Of a stretch of 64,000 bases of DNA, positions 1 to 8,411 are shown piece by piece. Both the position numbers and the translations under genes were made by a program. The DNA lies in the NCBI RefSeq assembly GCF_903772925.1, contig NZ_LR812090.1, positions 1,384,333 to 1,448,332 on the forward strand, read 5' to 3'. The notes under the pieces are model-generated. The model was given only the letters and a program-made list of their open reading frames with translations. It was not told the DNA's origin and did no database searches. This DNA is from Alteromonas macleodii (lineage in GTDB: Bacteria; Pseudomonadota; Gammaproteobacteria; Enterobacterales; Alteromonadaceae). Position 1 is the first letter of the stretch, and each line of letters opens with the position of its first letter.

Positions 1-380
1 AGGCTAGCATTTAGCGCTCGAGACAAGTGCAGAGTCTCAAACGGTTTTGGAAGAATAGCGGCGACACCTGCTTGTTTAAACTCTTCTAACTTGCTCAATC
101 GGTTTTCACTAGACACCAGCATGAATGGAATACTCTTAAATTCTTCATCTTCTTTGATGAATTTAAGAAGTTCTAGTGCGGTTCCATCTTCATAGTACAT
201 CGCACTTACAATTAAGTCGGCGCCATGGGCTTTAACCGCAGAACGGGCTTCGGAAAGGGTACTGACAGGGTCAATTTCCTTAACGTTTTCCTTCAACAGC
301 AACGTAGTAATAATTTTTCGTTGTGTATCAGAAGGTTCAACCAAAATAATGTGTAAATCAGAAATTGACAGCTTTTCCAT
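1..380 (-). CDS. Atypical response-regulator receiver domain protein (3' part missing)
   Basis: The gene starts with ATG at 380 and runs off the left edge, so only about 126 residues are visible. They read as a CheY-like receiver: a beta-1 strand ending in ILVEPSD (acidic pocket reduced to one Glu), a conserved switch Ser in LVSSEN and the conserved Lys in LPKPF. The strand that should carry the phosphoacceptor reads DLIVSAMYYEDG and has no Asp at the expected place, so this is probably a phosphorylation-independent pseudo-receiver. Any output domain lies outside the window. It is oriented away from the partner-switch pair that begins at 945. The receiver fold is fairly certain; its role is unknown. 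Confidence 0.75.
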   Translation of the reverse strand, partial: MEKLSISDLHIILVEPSDTQRKIITTLLLKENVKEIDPVSTLSEARSAVKAHGADLIVSAMYYEDGTALELLKFIKEDEEFKSIPFMLVSSENRLSKLEEFKQAGVAAILPKPFETLHLSRALNAS

Positions 381-441
381 TTCAGACTCTTTTTGTTATA
401 TGTTTATGAAAAAGTGAGAGCGAACCGGTAGTTTTTTATCG

Positions 442-774
442 CTAACCACCAGCGAGCTTAACTTTGTACCCTTTGTCGGTAAGTAGCGAGCGCAGTTTTT
501 CTCTATCATTAGTTTGCACCTCAATGACACCTTCTTTCACTGCACCGCCGCAACCGCATTTCTTTTTTAGTTCTGAGCCTAATTTCTTTAGTTCATCTGC
601 AGGGAGATCCAACCCCTTAATTAACGACACGCCTTTCCCTTTGCGACCTTTTGTTTCTCGATGAATACGAACTACGCCGTCAGTAGACACTGACCGTTGC
701 TCAGCTTTTTGCTCAGGCTTTATTTTGCCGCTCTGTGTGCTGTAAACCAAAAGAGCGTCTTGCCAATCTTGCAT
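442..774 (-). CDS. yciH: YciH/SUI1-family translation factor
   Basis: This 110-residue protein matches the bacterial SUI1/eIF1-like family (YciH). The C-terminal half carries the signature segment KGKGVSLIKGLDL followed by LKKKCGCGGAVKEG and a closing GYKVKLAGG. In the family it acts on the ribosome and influences start-site fidelity or initiation under stress, but the role in bacteria is not fully settled. The N-terminal 35 residues are polar and poorly conserved, as is usual. Its start is 61 nt from the start of the neighbouring minus-strand receiver gene's upstream region, so the two may be co-transcribed, with yciH first. Confidence 0.9.
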   Translation of the reverse strand: MQDWQDALLVYSTQSGKIKPEQKAEQRSVSTDGVVRIHRETKGRKGKGVSLIKGLDLPADELKKLGSELKKKCGCGGAVKEGVIEVQTNDREKLRSLLTDKGYKVKLAGG

Positions 775-944
775 AAATACCTCAATAAATTCTGTAAAAC
801 CATCTTTAATACACTAAACAAAGTGTAATCATACGAAAGTTTAATTAGCCTTCGATGGCGATGTAGAAAAGTTCAACTAGAATAAGGATAGCAAAGATAA
901 AAGCATGTATTGAAGCATTTCTGCTGACATTTTAAGGAAAGCAT

Positions 945-1250
945 ATGGAAATAACGTCAAGCTATCAAAATCAAGGGAAAGTGTTAGTTATAGATGTGGG
1001 TACAAAGTTCGACTTCAGCAAAGTAGAAGACTTTAGAAACGCCTACAGTGAGCTTAACAATGATGTGAGTCATATCACTGTGGATCTATCTCGTACAGAG
1101 TACATGGATAGCTCAGCCTTAGGCATGTTGTTGAATATGCAAAAAACACTAGCCGAAAGAACGCTTACGTACAGTATCGAAAATGCCAGACCCCAAGTGG
1201 CTAAGATCCTCAAAATATCCCGGTTCGATAAGAAGTTCGACATTAAATAG
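945..1250 (+). CDS. STAS-domain anti-sigma factor antagonist (CrsA/HsbA-like)
   Basis: A single STAS domain of 101 residues. The central DLSRTEYMDSSALGMLL segment is the classical phosphorylation loop of SpoIIAA-type antagonists, with Ser56 next to Asp55 and Ser57. ATG at 945 follows an AAGGAA ribosome site. The gene lies 20 nt before a REC-PP2C-HATPase protein, the same pairing as CrsA-CrsR of Shewanella oneidensis and HsbA-HsbR of Pseudomonas aeruginosa. In those systems the STAS protein, when dephosphorylated, sequesters the HATPase/anti-sigma partner. By analogy this protein is predicted to control release of a sigma factor (RpoS in Shewanella). The pairing is seen; the target is inferred. 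Confidence 0.85.
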   Translation: MEITSSYQNQGKVLVIDVGTKFDFSKVEDFRNAYSELNNDVSHITVDLSRTEYMDSSALGMLLNMQKTLAERTLTYSIENARPQVAKILKISRFDKKFDIK

Positions 1251-1270
1251 CCTGTAGAAAGGACCCTCTT

Positions 1271-2947
1271 TTGAAAATCCTTATTGTTGATGATGAGGCT
1301 ATCAACCGTACTTTATTGACTAACATGCTTTACAACGCAGGCTATAAAAAATGCGTAGAAGCCGTTAATGGCGTAGAGGCGATTGAAAAGTTTATTGAAG
1401 AGCAGCCAGATCTTGTGCTGCTTGATGTGGTAATGCCTGGCCTGTCAGGCTTTGATGTTGCGCCTAAAATTAGACAACTCGCAAAAGGCCCTTATCTTCC
1501 CATTCTTTTTATCACTGCTTTAGAAGATAAAGACAGTCTAGTACGCTGTTTGGAAGTAGGAGGCAATGATTTTGCAACGAAACCTTTCGACCGTCATATT
1601 TTAATAGCAAAAATTCGAGCGCATTTAAAAATACGCGCGCTAAGTGAATACGTTGATGAACAAAACAAAACACTACGAGTTTTTAACCAACGGGTGGCCC
1701 GCGAACATTCCATCGTAGAACATATATTCAGTCATGCTATTGTTAATCGGCCAGAAGTGCAGGCTCACTTCGACTGTTTCCTTAAACCTGCTGAAACTTT
1801 TAACGGCGACTTATTTCTGTGTGAAGCAAGCCCAAGTGGTGGCATCTATTTCATTGTAGGAGATTTTACCGGCCATGGCCTTGCCTCGGCCATTGGAGCG
1901 CTGCCTGTAACCCGTGCGTTTCAGGAGTTAAGTCAGCAAGGTGTATCTGTATCTGAAATTGTTAGCGAACTAAATCAAATACTCATCAGGTTTTTACCCA
2001 GTGACATGTTTATGGCGGCAGTAATTGGTGAAATTAATGCGCAAGGGAATCGTGTAAATTTATGGCAAGGCGGGATGCCTGCAGTGATTATTCCCGCTAA
2101 AACAAATATGGCGTTGCGTAAGTTTTCTTCTCGGCATATGGCCTTGGGTATTTTGGAAGAACACGAGCTAAATACGGATACTGACACTATTAACTTGGGG
2201 CATAACGAGCAATTGGTTATATGCAGTGACGGGCTTATAGAAATTGCCAGCGGCAATGGGGATATGTTGTTAGAAGACGGGTTAATCGACATAGTAAAAG
2301 AGCAAATGACAGAGGACGGTGCTATTAAGGCAAGGTCTTTGTTTGACCGGGCCAAAGCGCACTGCGCGACATCTACTTTTCATGATGATGTGACCTTGGT
2401 TGTATTTACTTCAAAACCAATAAAGATGCCGGTACAAAGCCAAGTTGAAAGTAGTTTTCCCTCAGTGCATGAAGTTGTTCTTGAGGCAAAACACCTCAAG
2501 GAACCCGATGTTCTGCCTCGTGTACTTCAATTAACCGGGCAATGTGAGGGGATTCAGGGTATTCGTTCAATTGTGTACACGGTATTATCAGAATTATTTA
2601 ATAATGCACTTGAGCACGGGATCCTGAAGTTAGACTCAAAGCTGAAGCGTGATAGCAGGGGCTTTCAACAGTATTACGAAAAACGTGAAGCGTCATTAAA
2701 AGTGATGGAACATGGGCGAATTATCATCAGAGTTGAGTCCTTACCCATGAAAGGCGAAGTGCTGATCTCGGTTGAGGATAGTGGGCAAGGGTTTCAATGG
2801 GAAGATAAAACCTATTTAGCAGAACCTCGCTCATCTAATGATGAGTGTTACGGTCGAGGCATTCCCCTTATCACCGCACTCTGCGAGAGAGTGTGGTTTG
2901 AAAATAACGGAAGCAAAGTCCTTTGTCTGCTAAGCACTCGAAATTAG
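1271..2947 (+). CDS. Receiver - PP2C phosphatase - HATPase partner-switch regulator (CrsR/HsbR-like)
   Basis: A 558-residue protein with three domains. The N-terminal receiver (about 1-120) has the acidic pair D7/D8, phosphoacceptor D52 in LLDVVMPGLSG and a Lys in TKPF. A SpoIIE/PP2C phosphatase domain (about 160-385) carries GDFTGHG and the late FHDDVTLVVF motif. The C-terminal GHKL ATPase/anti-sigma kinase domain has N-box ELFNNALEHG (about 441-450) and DSGQGF (about 504-509). The start is TTG at 1271 behind GAAAGGA. This layout matches CrsR/HsbR: receiver phosphorylation switches the phosphatase on, the STAS partner encoded at 945 is dephosphorylated, and the HATPase domain releases its sigma factor. 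The cognate histidine kinase or Hpt protein is not in the window. Confidence 0.88.
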   Translation: MKILIVDDEAINRTLLTNMLYNAGYKKCVEAVNGVEAIEKFIEEQPDLVLLDVVMPGLSGFDVAPKIRQLAKGPYLPILFITALEDKDSLVRCLEVGGNDFATKPFDRHILIAKIRAHLKIRALSEYVDEQNKTLRVFNQRVAREHSIVEHIFSHAIVNRPEVQAHFDCFLKPAETFNGDLFLCEASPSGGIYFIVGDFTGHGLASAIGALPVTRAFQELSQQGVSVSEIVSELNQILIRFLPSDMFMAAVIGEINAQGNRVNLWQGGMPAVIIPAKTNMALRKFSSRHMALGILEEHELNTDTDTINLGHNEQLVICSDGLIEIASGNGDMLLEDGLIDIVKEQMTEDGAIKARSLFDRAKAHCATSTFHDDVTLVVFTSKPIKMPVQSQVESSFPSVHEVVLEAKHLKEPDVLPRVLQLTGQCEGIQGIRSIVYTVLSELFNNALEHGILKLDSKLKRDSRGFQQYYEKREASLKVMEHGRIIIRVESLPMKGEVLISVEDSGQGFQWEDKTYLAEPRSSNDECYGRGIPLITALCERVWFENNGSKVLCLLSTRN

Positions 2948-3110
2948 CCAATAGATGCCTTTTTAGCTTGGACTATATAGCCTTCCCCCCCAGAGTTATC
3001 CAAGGAATTAAGCAACTAATCGAAATCTCCTTCCACTCAGTATGAATTAGCTAAATACTCAGTTTCCTTTAGTAAAAACTGCGTCGCCATAACTTTAAAC
3101 CTGAGGGCTT

Positions 3111-3554
3111 ATGCTGAAATCATTTCTCAAACTCTTTGAAGAGTCTCACAAAAAAGCGGAACCTGCCTACACCATCGAACTTGCCACCGCTGCTTTACTT
3201 AGCGAATTGGTCAATGCAGATAATCAGGTAACCGATACGGAAAAGGAAGAATATGAAAAGCAGCTTAAACGTCTGGTAAATGTCGATGATGAGGCTATGG
3301 AGCTTTTGCTACAGCGAGGGCACCAAACAGCGGATGATGCAGTGGACCTTGTTCACTTTACTCAGGTTCTCAATAATCATTATTCCGCAGAGGAAAAAGT
3401 TAGCGTAATTAAAAGCCTTTGGGTTATTGCGTACGCCGATAATTCCCTAGCGCCGCTGGAAGAAAGTACAATACGACAAATCGCCGATTTGTTGTATGTC
3501 CCTCACAGCCAGTTCATCAAAACAAAGCTCGAAGTTGTTGAAGGTACGAAATAA
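3111..3554 (+). CDS. TerB-like (tellurite-resistance-domain) protein
   Basis: A 147-residue all-helical cytoplasmic protein. It has two similar halves with acidic pairs typical of TerB-like domains: LLSELVNADNQVTDTEKEEY near residues 29-48 and VIAYADNSLAPLEESTIRQIADLL near 103-126. TerB-family proteins bind metal ions and associate with membrane stress or tellurite complexes, but small stand-alone versions are often of unknown role. It starts with ATG at 3111 after CTGAGGGCTT. It follows the partner-switch pair in the same direction after 163 nt, so it may have its own promoter. Family assignment is fairly confident; no substrate can be read from the sequence. Confidence 0.75.
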   Translation: MLKSFLKLFEESHKKAEPAYTIELATAALLSELVNADNQVTDTEKEEYEKQLKRLVNVDDEAMELLLQRGHQTADDAVDLVHFTQVLNNHYSAEEKVSVIKSLWVIAYADNSLAPLEESTIRQIADLLYVPHSQFIKTKLEVVEGTK

Positions 3555-3712
3555 TCAACGCTTAATGGGGGAAATACCTTCAAAAATCCATTTTTAATTT
3601 TTGAGTCCGTGACATACTATTGCAGCCAGAATAATAAAAAAGTGGCTGTGTTAAGGGGATTGTTAACCTTGCATGTACCGCTTTAATCAAAGTAGTAAGC
3701 AAGGACACACGT

Positions 3713-5563
3713 GTGTTGAAAACATTGAAAGTTCCCATTGGGATTGCTGTTGCCTTATCCTCGGCAGTTTTAATTATCTCAATCGCTATGGTTTATAAAT
3801 TAGATAATAGCAAGTCTGTAGTTGAGTTGGTAAAAAACAACACCGCCGCTTTAAGTAATTCTCTTGCGCTACAATTATCAGAGATGATGGAAAGGAACCC
3901 TGGGAACGACGCGTTACTCTCTATGTTGTTCCAACCCATAAAAGAACATCAACAGCTTTTATCAGCAGCTTTTTACGACAATAACTACCGCGTTATCTCT
4001 GCTATTCAGCTTGAAAAAGTGCTCGAAATAAGCGACCCCACGGTCCCCAAAACACCTCAAAGCGTTCCTTATGGTATAAACCAATACGAAGGTGTCATTG
4101 TTTCCCATCAAATTGTTGGTAGTAGCCTTTATCCCATGGGACACATTGTTATTTACGCTGACACCACCAACGTTCAGACGACAAATAGTGCTCGGCAGTT
4201 TTTAGAACAAATACCAGTTTTTATAGCACTTTGGCTATTGTGTACTGGCGTATGTATTTTCATAGTATCCAGATTAATTTCACCTTTGGCCTCGTTAGGG
4301 CGGTTTACACAAGAAGTGTTTGAAACCAAAGATTACGCGCTACGAAGCTCCATAAACTCATCTAATGAGATAGGCAGCATAGCCACCAACATTAACAGCT
4401 TATTAGATGCTATCGAAGTTGAGTTACTGGTGAACTTTGAACAAAAACAAACCTTGGTCGACCAGCAAGAGACAATGTCTCGCCTTGCGAATTTCGATAG
4501 TTTGACAGGGTTACCTAACAGACAGTTTGTTCTTGATAATTTAAGACTAGAGTTAGCCCGAGCAAAAAGAAATGACGAAGATCTATTGTTACTATTTTTC
4601 GATCTTGATGGCTTTAAAGGGATAAATGATTCGCTAGGACACGAAACCGGCGACCTTATTTTGATAGAAGTTGCAGATAGGGTGCAGTGTTTGCTCAGAG
4701 ACGGTGACTTGTTTGCTCGTTTAGGCGGCGACGAGTTTTTAGTCCTCCCAGATAGAGATGCGACGGCAGATCAAGCAAAGAGTTTAGCAACGCGGCTAAT
4801 TACAGCGTTCGACGAGCCCTTTGAACTCAGAGGGCTATCGCTTACCGTAGGGTTGAGTGTCGGCGTGGCCACAGCGTCTGATGCAGGGTACGATTTAAGT
4901 GAGCTTATGAGTAACGCTGATTTAGCCATGTATCGTTCAAAGGCAAGGGGGAGGGGAAGCTACACATTATTTACGCCGGATATGGTGGAATCTCACAAGC
5001 GTAAACTGCATCTAGCCAATGGTATTGAACAAGGTATAACCAACGATGAGTTTGTCGTTTACTACCAAGTTAAAGTAAACAACACCGGCAACGTAATTGG
5101 TGCTGAAGCATTGATTCGTTGGCAGCATCCTGAGTTCGGCCTTGTCATGCCAAACGAGTTTATTCCTATCGCGGAACAAGGCGGGAAGATCACCGCTATT
5201 ACGCGTTGGGTCATCAACCGAGTGTGTATGGATATGCCTAACCTCACACGCTGGGCAAAGGGGCCTTTCAGGGCCTCTATTAATTTATCCGGTCATGATT
5301 TGAGAAGTAATCAACTGTTCGATCATATCTACAATACTTTTACGCTTTATGACGTGAACCCAGAGAACATTGAATTTGAAGTTACCGAAAGTGCTTATCT
5401 TGAAAACTTCTCGCTTTCTAATAAGTTTTTCAGGCGCATTAGTAATATGGGATGTGCTATCGCGCTTGACGATTTTGGTACGGGTTATTCATCTTTGAGT
5501 TATCTCACTCAAATCAATATAGATACCCTCAAAGTAGACAGGCAGTTTGTGACTGAACTCTAA
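3713..5563 (+). CDS. Membrane GGDEF-EAL protein, EAL domain truncated by in-frame stop
   Basis: 616 residues: an N-terminal TM helix, a periplasmic segment (about 35-160), a second TM helix (about 167-190), a HAMP-like linker, GGDEF (about 265-425) and EAL (about 440 onward). The cyclase site is intact (RLGGDEFLVL) and preceded by an RDGD inhibitory site. The EAL part has GAEALIRW, EFEVTES, DDFGTGYSSL and LKVDRQF. It ends at a TAA (5561-5563) before the AEGIE and QGF motifs, which follow in the same frame downstream. The start used is GTG at 3713 after AAGGACAC. The product is likely an active cyclase with a crippled phosphodiesterase domain, unless the stop is read through or is a sequencing error. 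Confidence 0.8.
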   Translation: MLKTLKVPIGIAVALSSAVLIISIAMVYKLDNSKSVVELVKNNTAALSNSLALQLSEMMERNPGNDALLSMLFQPIKEHQQLLSAAFYDNNYRVISAIQLEKVLEISDPTVPKTPQSVPYGINQYEGVIVSHQIVGSSLYPMGHIVIYADTTNVQTTNSARQFLEQIPVFIALWLLCTGVCIFIVSRLISPLASLGRFTQEVFETKDYALRSSINSSNEIGSIATNINSLLDAIEVELLVNFEQKQTLVDQQETMSRLANFDSLTGLPNRQFVLDNLRLELARAKRNDEDLLLLFFDLDGFKGINDSLGHETGDLILIEVADRVQCLLRDGDLFARLGGDEFLVLPDRDATADQAKSLATRLITAFDEPFELRGLSLTVGLSVGVATASDAGYDLSELMSNADLAMYRSKARGRGSYTLFTPDMVESHKRKLHLANGIEQGITNDEFVVYYQVKVNNTGNVIGAEALIRWQHPEFGLVMPNEFIPIAEQGGKITAITRWVINRVCMDMPNLTRWAKGPFRASINLSGHDLRSNQLFDHIYNTFTLYDVNPENIEFEVTESAYLENFSLSNKFFRRISNMGCAIALDDFGTGYSSLSYLTQINIDTLKVDRQFVTEL

Positions 5564-5782
5564 TCTTCAGAACGAAGCCGACTAGTAACAGGCGCTATTA
5601 TCGATTTGGCAAAACGCCTATCACTTTCAGTTTGCGCTGAAGGGATAGAAAACCTTGAGCAATGGCATTATCTGATAGAGCACGGCTGTGACAACGTTCA
5701 GGGGTTCATGTTTAGCAAACCTGTCCCCATCAATGACCTTGTCGTTTCTCCCTACCAGTATAAAGCTGAACAATTTGCTTAA
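5564..5782 (+). pseudogene. Detached C-terminal end of the EAL domain, in frame after a premature TAA
   Basis: Directly after the TAA at 5561-5563 the same reading frame stays open for 72 codons and ends with TAA at 5780-5782. The translation continues an EAL domain without interruption: SSERSRLVTGAIIDLAKRL, then VCAEGIEN (which carries the late catalytic Glu) and DNVQGFMFSKP. There is no frameshift. One base change, most simply CAA to TAA, explains the break. No good start codon and ribosome site lie before this segment, so it is probably not translated on its own. Confidence 0.8.
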
Positions 5783-6083
5783 ATCTACAAAAGTATGTCG
5801 ACAATGTTGGCGGCATACGTTCACGCCTAGTGTTTCTTTATTGCAACACCCGCCCTTTAATTACAGGAGAGGGACTAACGGTGAAACTCTTAAGTTGTTG
5901 TATATATTGTTAATATTTCTTTTGGTCTGAAAATAGCATAGGTAGTTTGAATGCATTAAACATAGTGGTTAATTGAAGACTAATGGTAATATCCACATAA
6001 CTGATTGCGAAATGGCGGTAACCATCAGAGATTAGCAATTGGCGAATTGAGAAGGATTTTAAAAAGCGTTTAGCGGAGGATTC
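5783..6083. other. Intergenic region before the EF-hand/two-component operon
   Basis: About 300 nt with no convincing coding potential. An imperfect stem (GTATGTCG near 5793 with CGGCATAC near 5811) lies shortly after the remnant EAL end, but it has no T-tract. A GCGGAGGA ribosome site sits at 6073-6080 before the downstream ATG. I see no clear sigma-54 or other recognisable operator. Confidence 0.4.
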
Positions 6084-6365
6084 ATGATGAAACGTCTCGA
6101 AAAAGTTTTATTAGCACTTTGTGCAGTTGCTGCGGTACAAGCCGTTTCAGTAGCCGATGCGCATGCTACACCAGCGCGCACGCTTATGCAGAAATTAGAT
6201 ACAAACAAAGATGGTCTTATTTCACTTAAAGAAGCAGTAAGACATACAGAATTACTGCGAAACTTTGGGCTGATTGACGACAACGAAGACGGTAAGCTCT
6301 CTGAAGCCGAGTTGGCGAAGAGCAAGCTTACGCCAGGTAACAAAAAGCTCACCGCGAGTGAGTAG
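6084..6365 (+). CDS. Secreted EF-hand calcium-binding-type protein
   Basis: A 93-residue protein with an N-terminal signal peptide (LLALCAVAAVQAVSVADAHA, probable cleavage near residue 28) and two EF-hand loops. These are DTNKDGLISLKEA (about 38-50) and DDNEDGKLSEAEL (about 66-78), both with Asp/Asn at positions 1, 3 and 5 and Glu at 12. It is therefore likely a periplasmic calcium-binding protein. ATG at 6084 follows a strong GGAGGA site; a second ATG is next to it. The gene sits 62 nt before the sensor-kinase gene in the same direction and may be part of that operon. A role in feeding Ca2+ state to the kinase is only a guess. Confidence 0.8.
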   Translation: MMKRLEKVLLALCAVAAVQAVSVADAHATPARTLMQKLDTNKDGLISLKEAVRHTELLRNFGLIDDNEDGKLSEAELAKSKLTPGNKKLTASE

Positions 6366-6427
6366 GAAAGAACATCAACATCAATGAGGGTAGGGTTCTG
6401 ATAAACAAGGTATCGTTTGGTGAGCGC

Positions 6428-7825
6428 TTGGTACAACTTGGTTCACTAAGGCAGTTAACGTTAGGAAGTTTTGTACTGGCCCTTATTCCCCTTATTGCGC
6501 TTCTTTGGCAAAGCCAGAGCGATTTAGCAAAGGTAGGTCAAATGACTACCCTTGAAACGCGCTTTGTGGTGGATGTCGTAAGTGATATGCAACGTCTGGA
6601 TAACGCAGTGGTCGATGTAGAGCGCAGTATCAGACAGTTTGCCGTTTTACGTAACGACAGGGTGGCGCAGCTCTCTGATAATGCCATAGACCAGTTTGCT
6701 GTGGCAGCCGATAACTTATGTCAGGCGCTTTCCGTACCAGCAACCTGTTCCCGTTTATCTGAGCAACTTAATCAACTCGCTGAATATCGTGCCATCGAAG
6801 ATCAGCTGCTGCTCAATGCGTATCTAGCATCGGTAGGAGATAGTGTTGACCAACTGCGTGACGATGTAGAAGCGGCCATAACAGAGCGGGTTAAGGTACA
6901 ACAAGACGACTTAAACGCCATGCAGGCAAAACAGGCATGGTCTACTGCAATGCTGGTTAGCGTGTCGTTACTTCTGATATTGATGGGCAGCCAACTAATT
7001 GTAAATCCCGTTAATAACCTCAAAAAAATTATTCGTATCATGGCACATAGTGACGGTCAGCTTCCGCCACTGTCTAAGCAGGCACCTAGAGAACTTATTG
7101 ATGTAGAGAAAGATTTGCACTGGCTTTATGATCGTCTGCAGCAGCTAGAGCACATTAGAACCGCACTATTGAGGCATGCCGCGCACGAACTAAAAACACC
7201 CTTAGCAAGCATTAAAGAAGGCTGCAGTTTATTATCAGAAAACGTGGTAGGCGAATTAAATAACGCTCAACGAGAAGTTTTGTCATTACTTACTGCAAGT
7301 ACCCAGCGTCTCAATACTTTGGTTGAGAAACTACTCGACTACAATCTGCTACTACAACAAGCGCAGCCTAAAATTGTTGAAAGTAATGCAAATAAATTAG
7401 TCGAAGCCTGTTTAGAGGACTACGCCCTCGCCATTCAAGATAGAGAGGTAGACGTGAATATCTCCTCATCTTCAGTATATGTAGACGAGGAATTATTTAG
7501 AAGAATACTTGATAACCTAGTGTCCAATGCTGTAGCACATGGAGCAGTTGGACGGCCGATAAATATTAGCCTTTATAACGAAAATGATAGCCTTGTACTG
7601 GATGTCGCCAACCGAGGAAAACGCATAGCGCCAGAATCAGTACACACGCTGTTTGAACCTTTTATCCGCGGGACCGAGCCAAGAAACGACAATGTTATCG
7701 GAACGGGGTTAGGATTATCAATTGTTGCCGATTGCGCTCGACTAATGCATGGTGATGTAAAAGTGGTAGATGTAGACTATGCCGATGTTTGCTTTAGAGT
7801 GACCATTCCGCAACAGGAAAAATAA
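6428..7825 (+). CDS. Sensor histidine kinase, GlrK/QseE-like
   Basis: A 465-residue inner-membrane kinase with TM1 at about 12-27, a periplasmic helical region to about 172, TM2 at about 173-192 and a HAMP-like linker. The HisKA domain has His253 in AAHELKTPLASIKEG, and the HATPase has DNLVSNAVAHG (N box) and GTGLGLSIV (G2). The cognate genes follow at once: a QseG-like lipoprotein and a sigma-54 response regulator. This is the glrK-qseG-glrR order of enterobacteria, where the system senses envelope or amino-sugar-related stress and drives glmY and rpoE. The start is TTG at 6428; no ATG lies in frame nearby, so the true start is uncertain. Confidence 0.85.
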   Translation: MVQLGSLRQLTLGSFVLALIPLIALLWQSQSDLAKVGQMTTLETRFVVDVVSDMQRLDNAVVDVERSIRQFAVLRNDRVAQLSDNAIDQFAVAADNLCQALSVPATCSRLSEQLNQLAEYRAIEDQLLLNAYLASVGDSVDQLRDDVEAAITERVKVQQDDLNAMQAKQAWSTAMLVSVSLLLILMGSQLIVNPVNNLKKIIRIMAHSDGQLPPLSKQAPRELIDVEKDLHWLYDRLQQLEHIRTALLRHAAHELKTPLASIKEGCSLLSENVVGELNNAQREVLSLLTASTQRLNTLVEKLLDYNLLLQQAQPKIVESNANKLVEACLEDYALAIQDREVDVNISSSSVYVDEELFRRILDNLVSNAVAHGAVGRPINISLYNENDSLVLDVANRGKRIAPESVHTLFEPFIRGTEPRNDNVIGTGLGLSIVADCARLMHGDVKVVDVDYADVCFRVTIPQQEK

Positions 7826-7826
7826 A

Positions 7827-8411
7827 ATGAGAATAAGTGGTTTAATTGTTGCCTTGCTGGTACTGACAGGATGTCAGAGTTTAACCAGAAACAGCAGCAA
7901 CACGGGTGAGCCAGAAAAAGTGACACCTGTAGCAAAAATAGAACGTGGTATCTGTTTGTTTAACGAGCCGCCACCTGTTTTTGAACACAATTGCGATGCA
8001 GCCTATTGGCTTAATACGTGGATTGCAGCAGCGAATCAACCTTGGGTAGAGCGTAAGCAGGCTTTAAAAGCATTGGGGGATTCAGCGTTTGACACCATCC
8101 ATGCTTATATTTTAACGCTACCTATTGATACCCCTTATCAAGACAGGTTGCGCGCACAACTAGCATTAAATGATATCGCGGGCACATTCACGGCAGAAGC
8201 CCAAGAAGTAGTTAATGTTATTGCTGCTTCGCAAAACAACCAGATAATGCAGCTTGAGTCCGCAATGGTCGTGTTGGAACAAGAAAATACATCTCGTGGA
8301 GAAAAGGTTAAGGCGCTAGAACAAGAAGCCGTTAATCTGCGTAAAAAATTAGAAGAACTGTTGCAAATAGAAGCAACACTGATGGACAAAAACAGGAGTA
8401 CACAACAGTGA
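7827..8411 (+). CDS. QseG-like lipoprotein of a two-component operon
   Basis: A 194-residue lipoprotein with signal peptide and lipobox LVLTGCQS (Cys about residue 16). The middle part has several Cys and Trp residues, and the C-terminal 60 residues form a predicted coiled coil (IMQLESAMVVLEQE onward). It begins 1 nt after the kinase stop and overlaps the regulator start by 4 nt, so translation is probably coupled. Position and architecture match QseG/YfhG, an outer-membrane lipoprotein that contacts the QseE/GlrK kinase in enterobacteria. Sequence similarity to QseG was judged from layout only, so the name is tentative. Confidence 0.7.
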   Translation: MRISGLIVALLVLTGCQSLTRNSSNTGEPEKVTPVAKIERGICLFNEPPPVFEHNCDAAYWLNTWIAAANQPWVERKQALKALGDSAFDTIHAYILTLPIDTPYQDRLRAQLALNDIAGTFTAEAQEVVNVIAASQNNQIMQLESAMVVLEQENTSRGEKVKALEQEAVNLRKKLEELLQIEATLMDKNRSTQQ

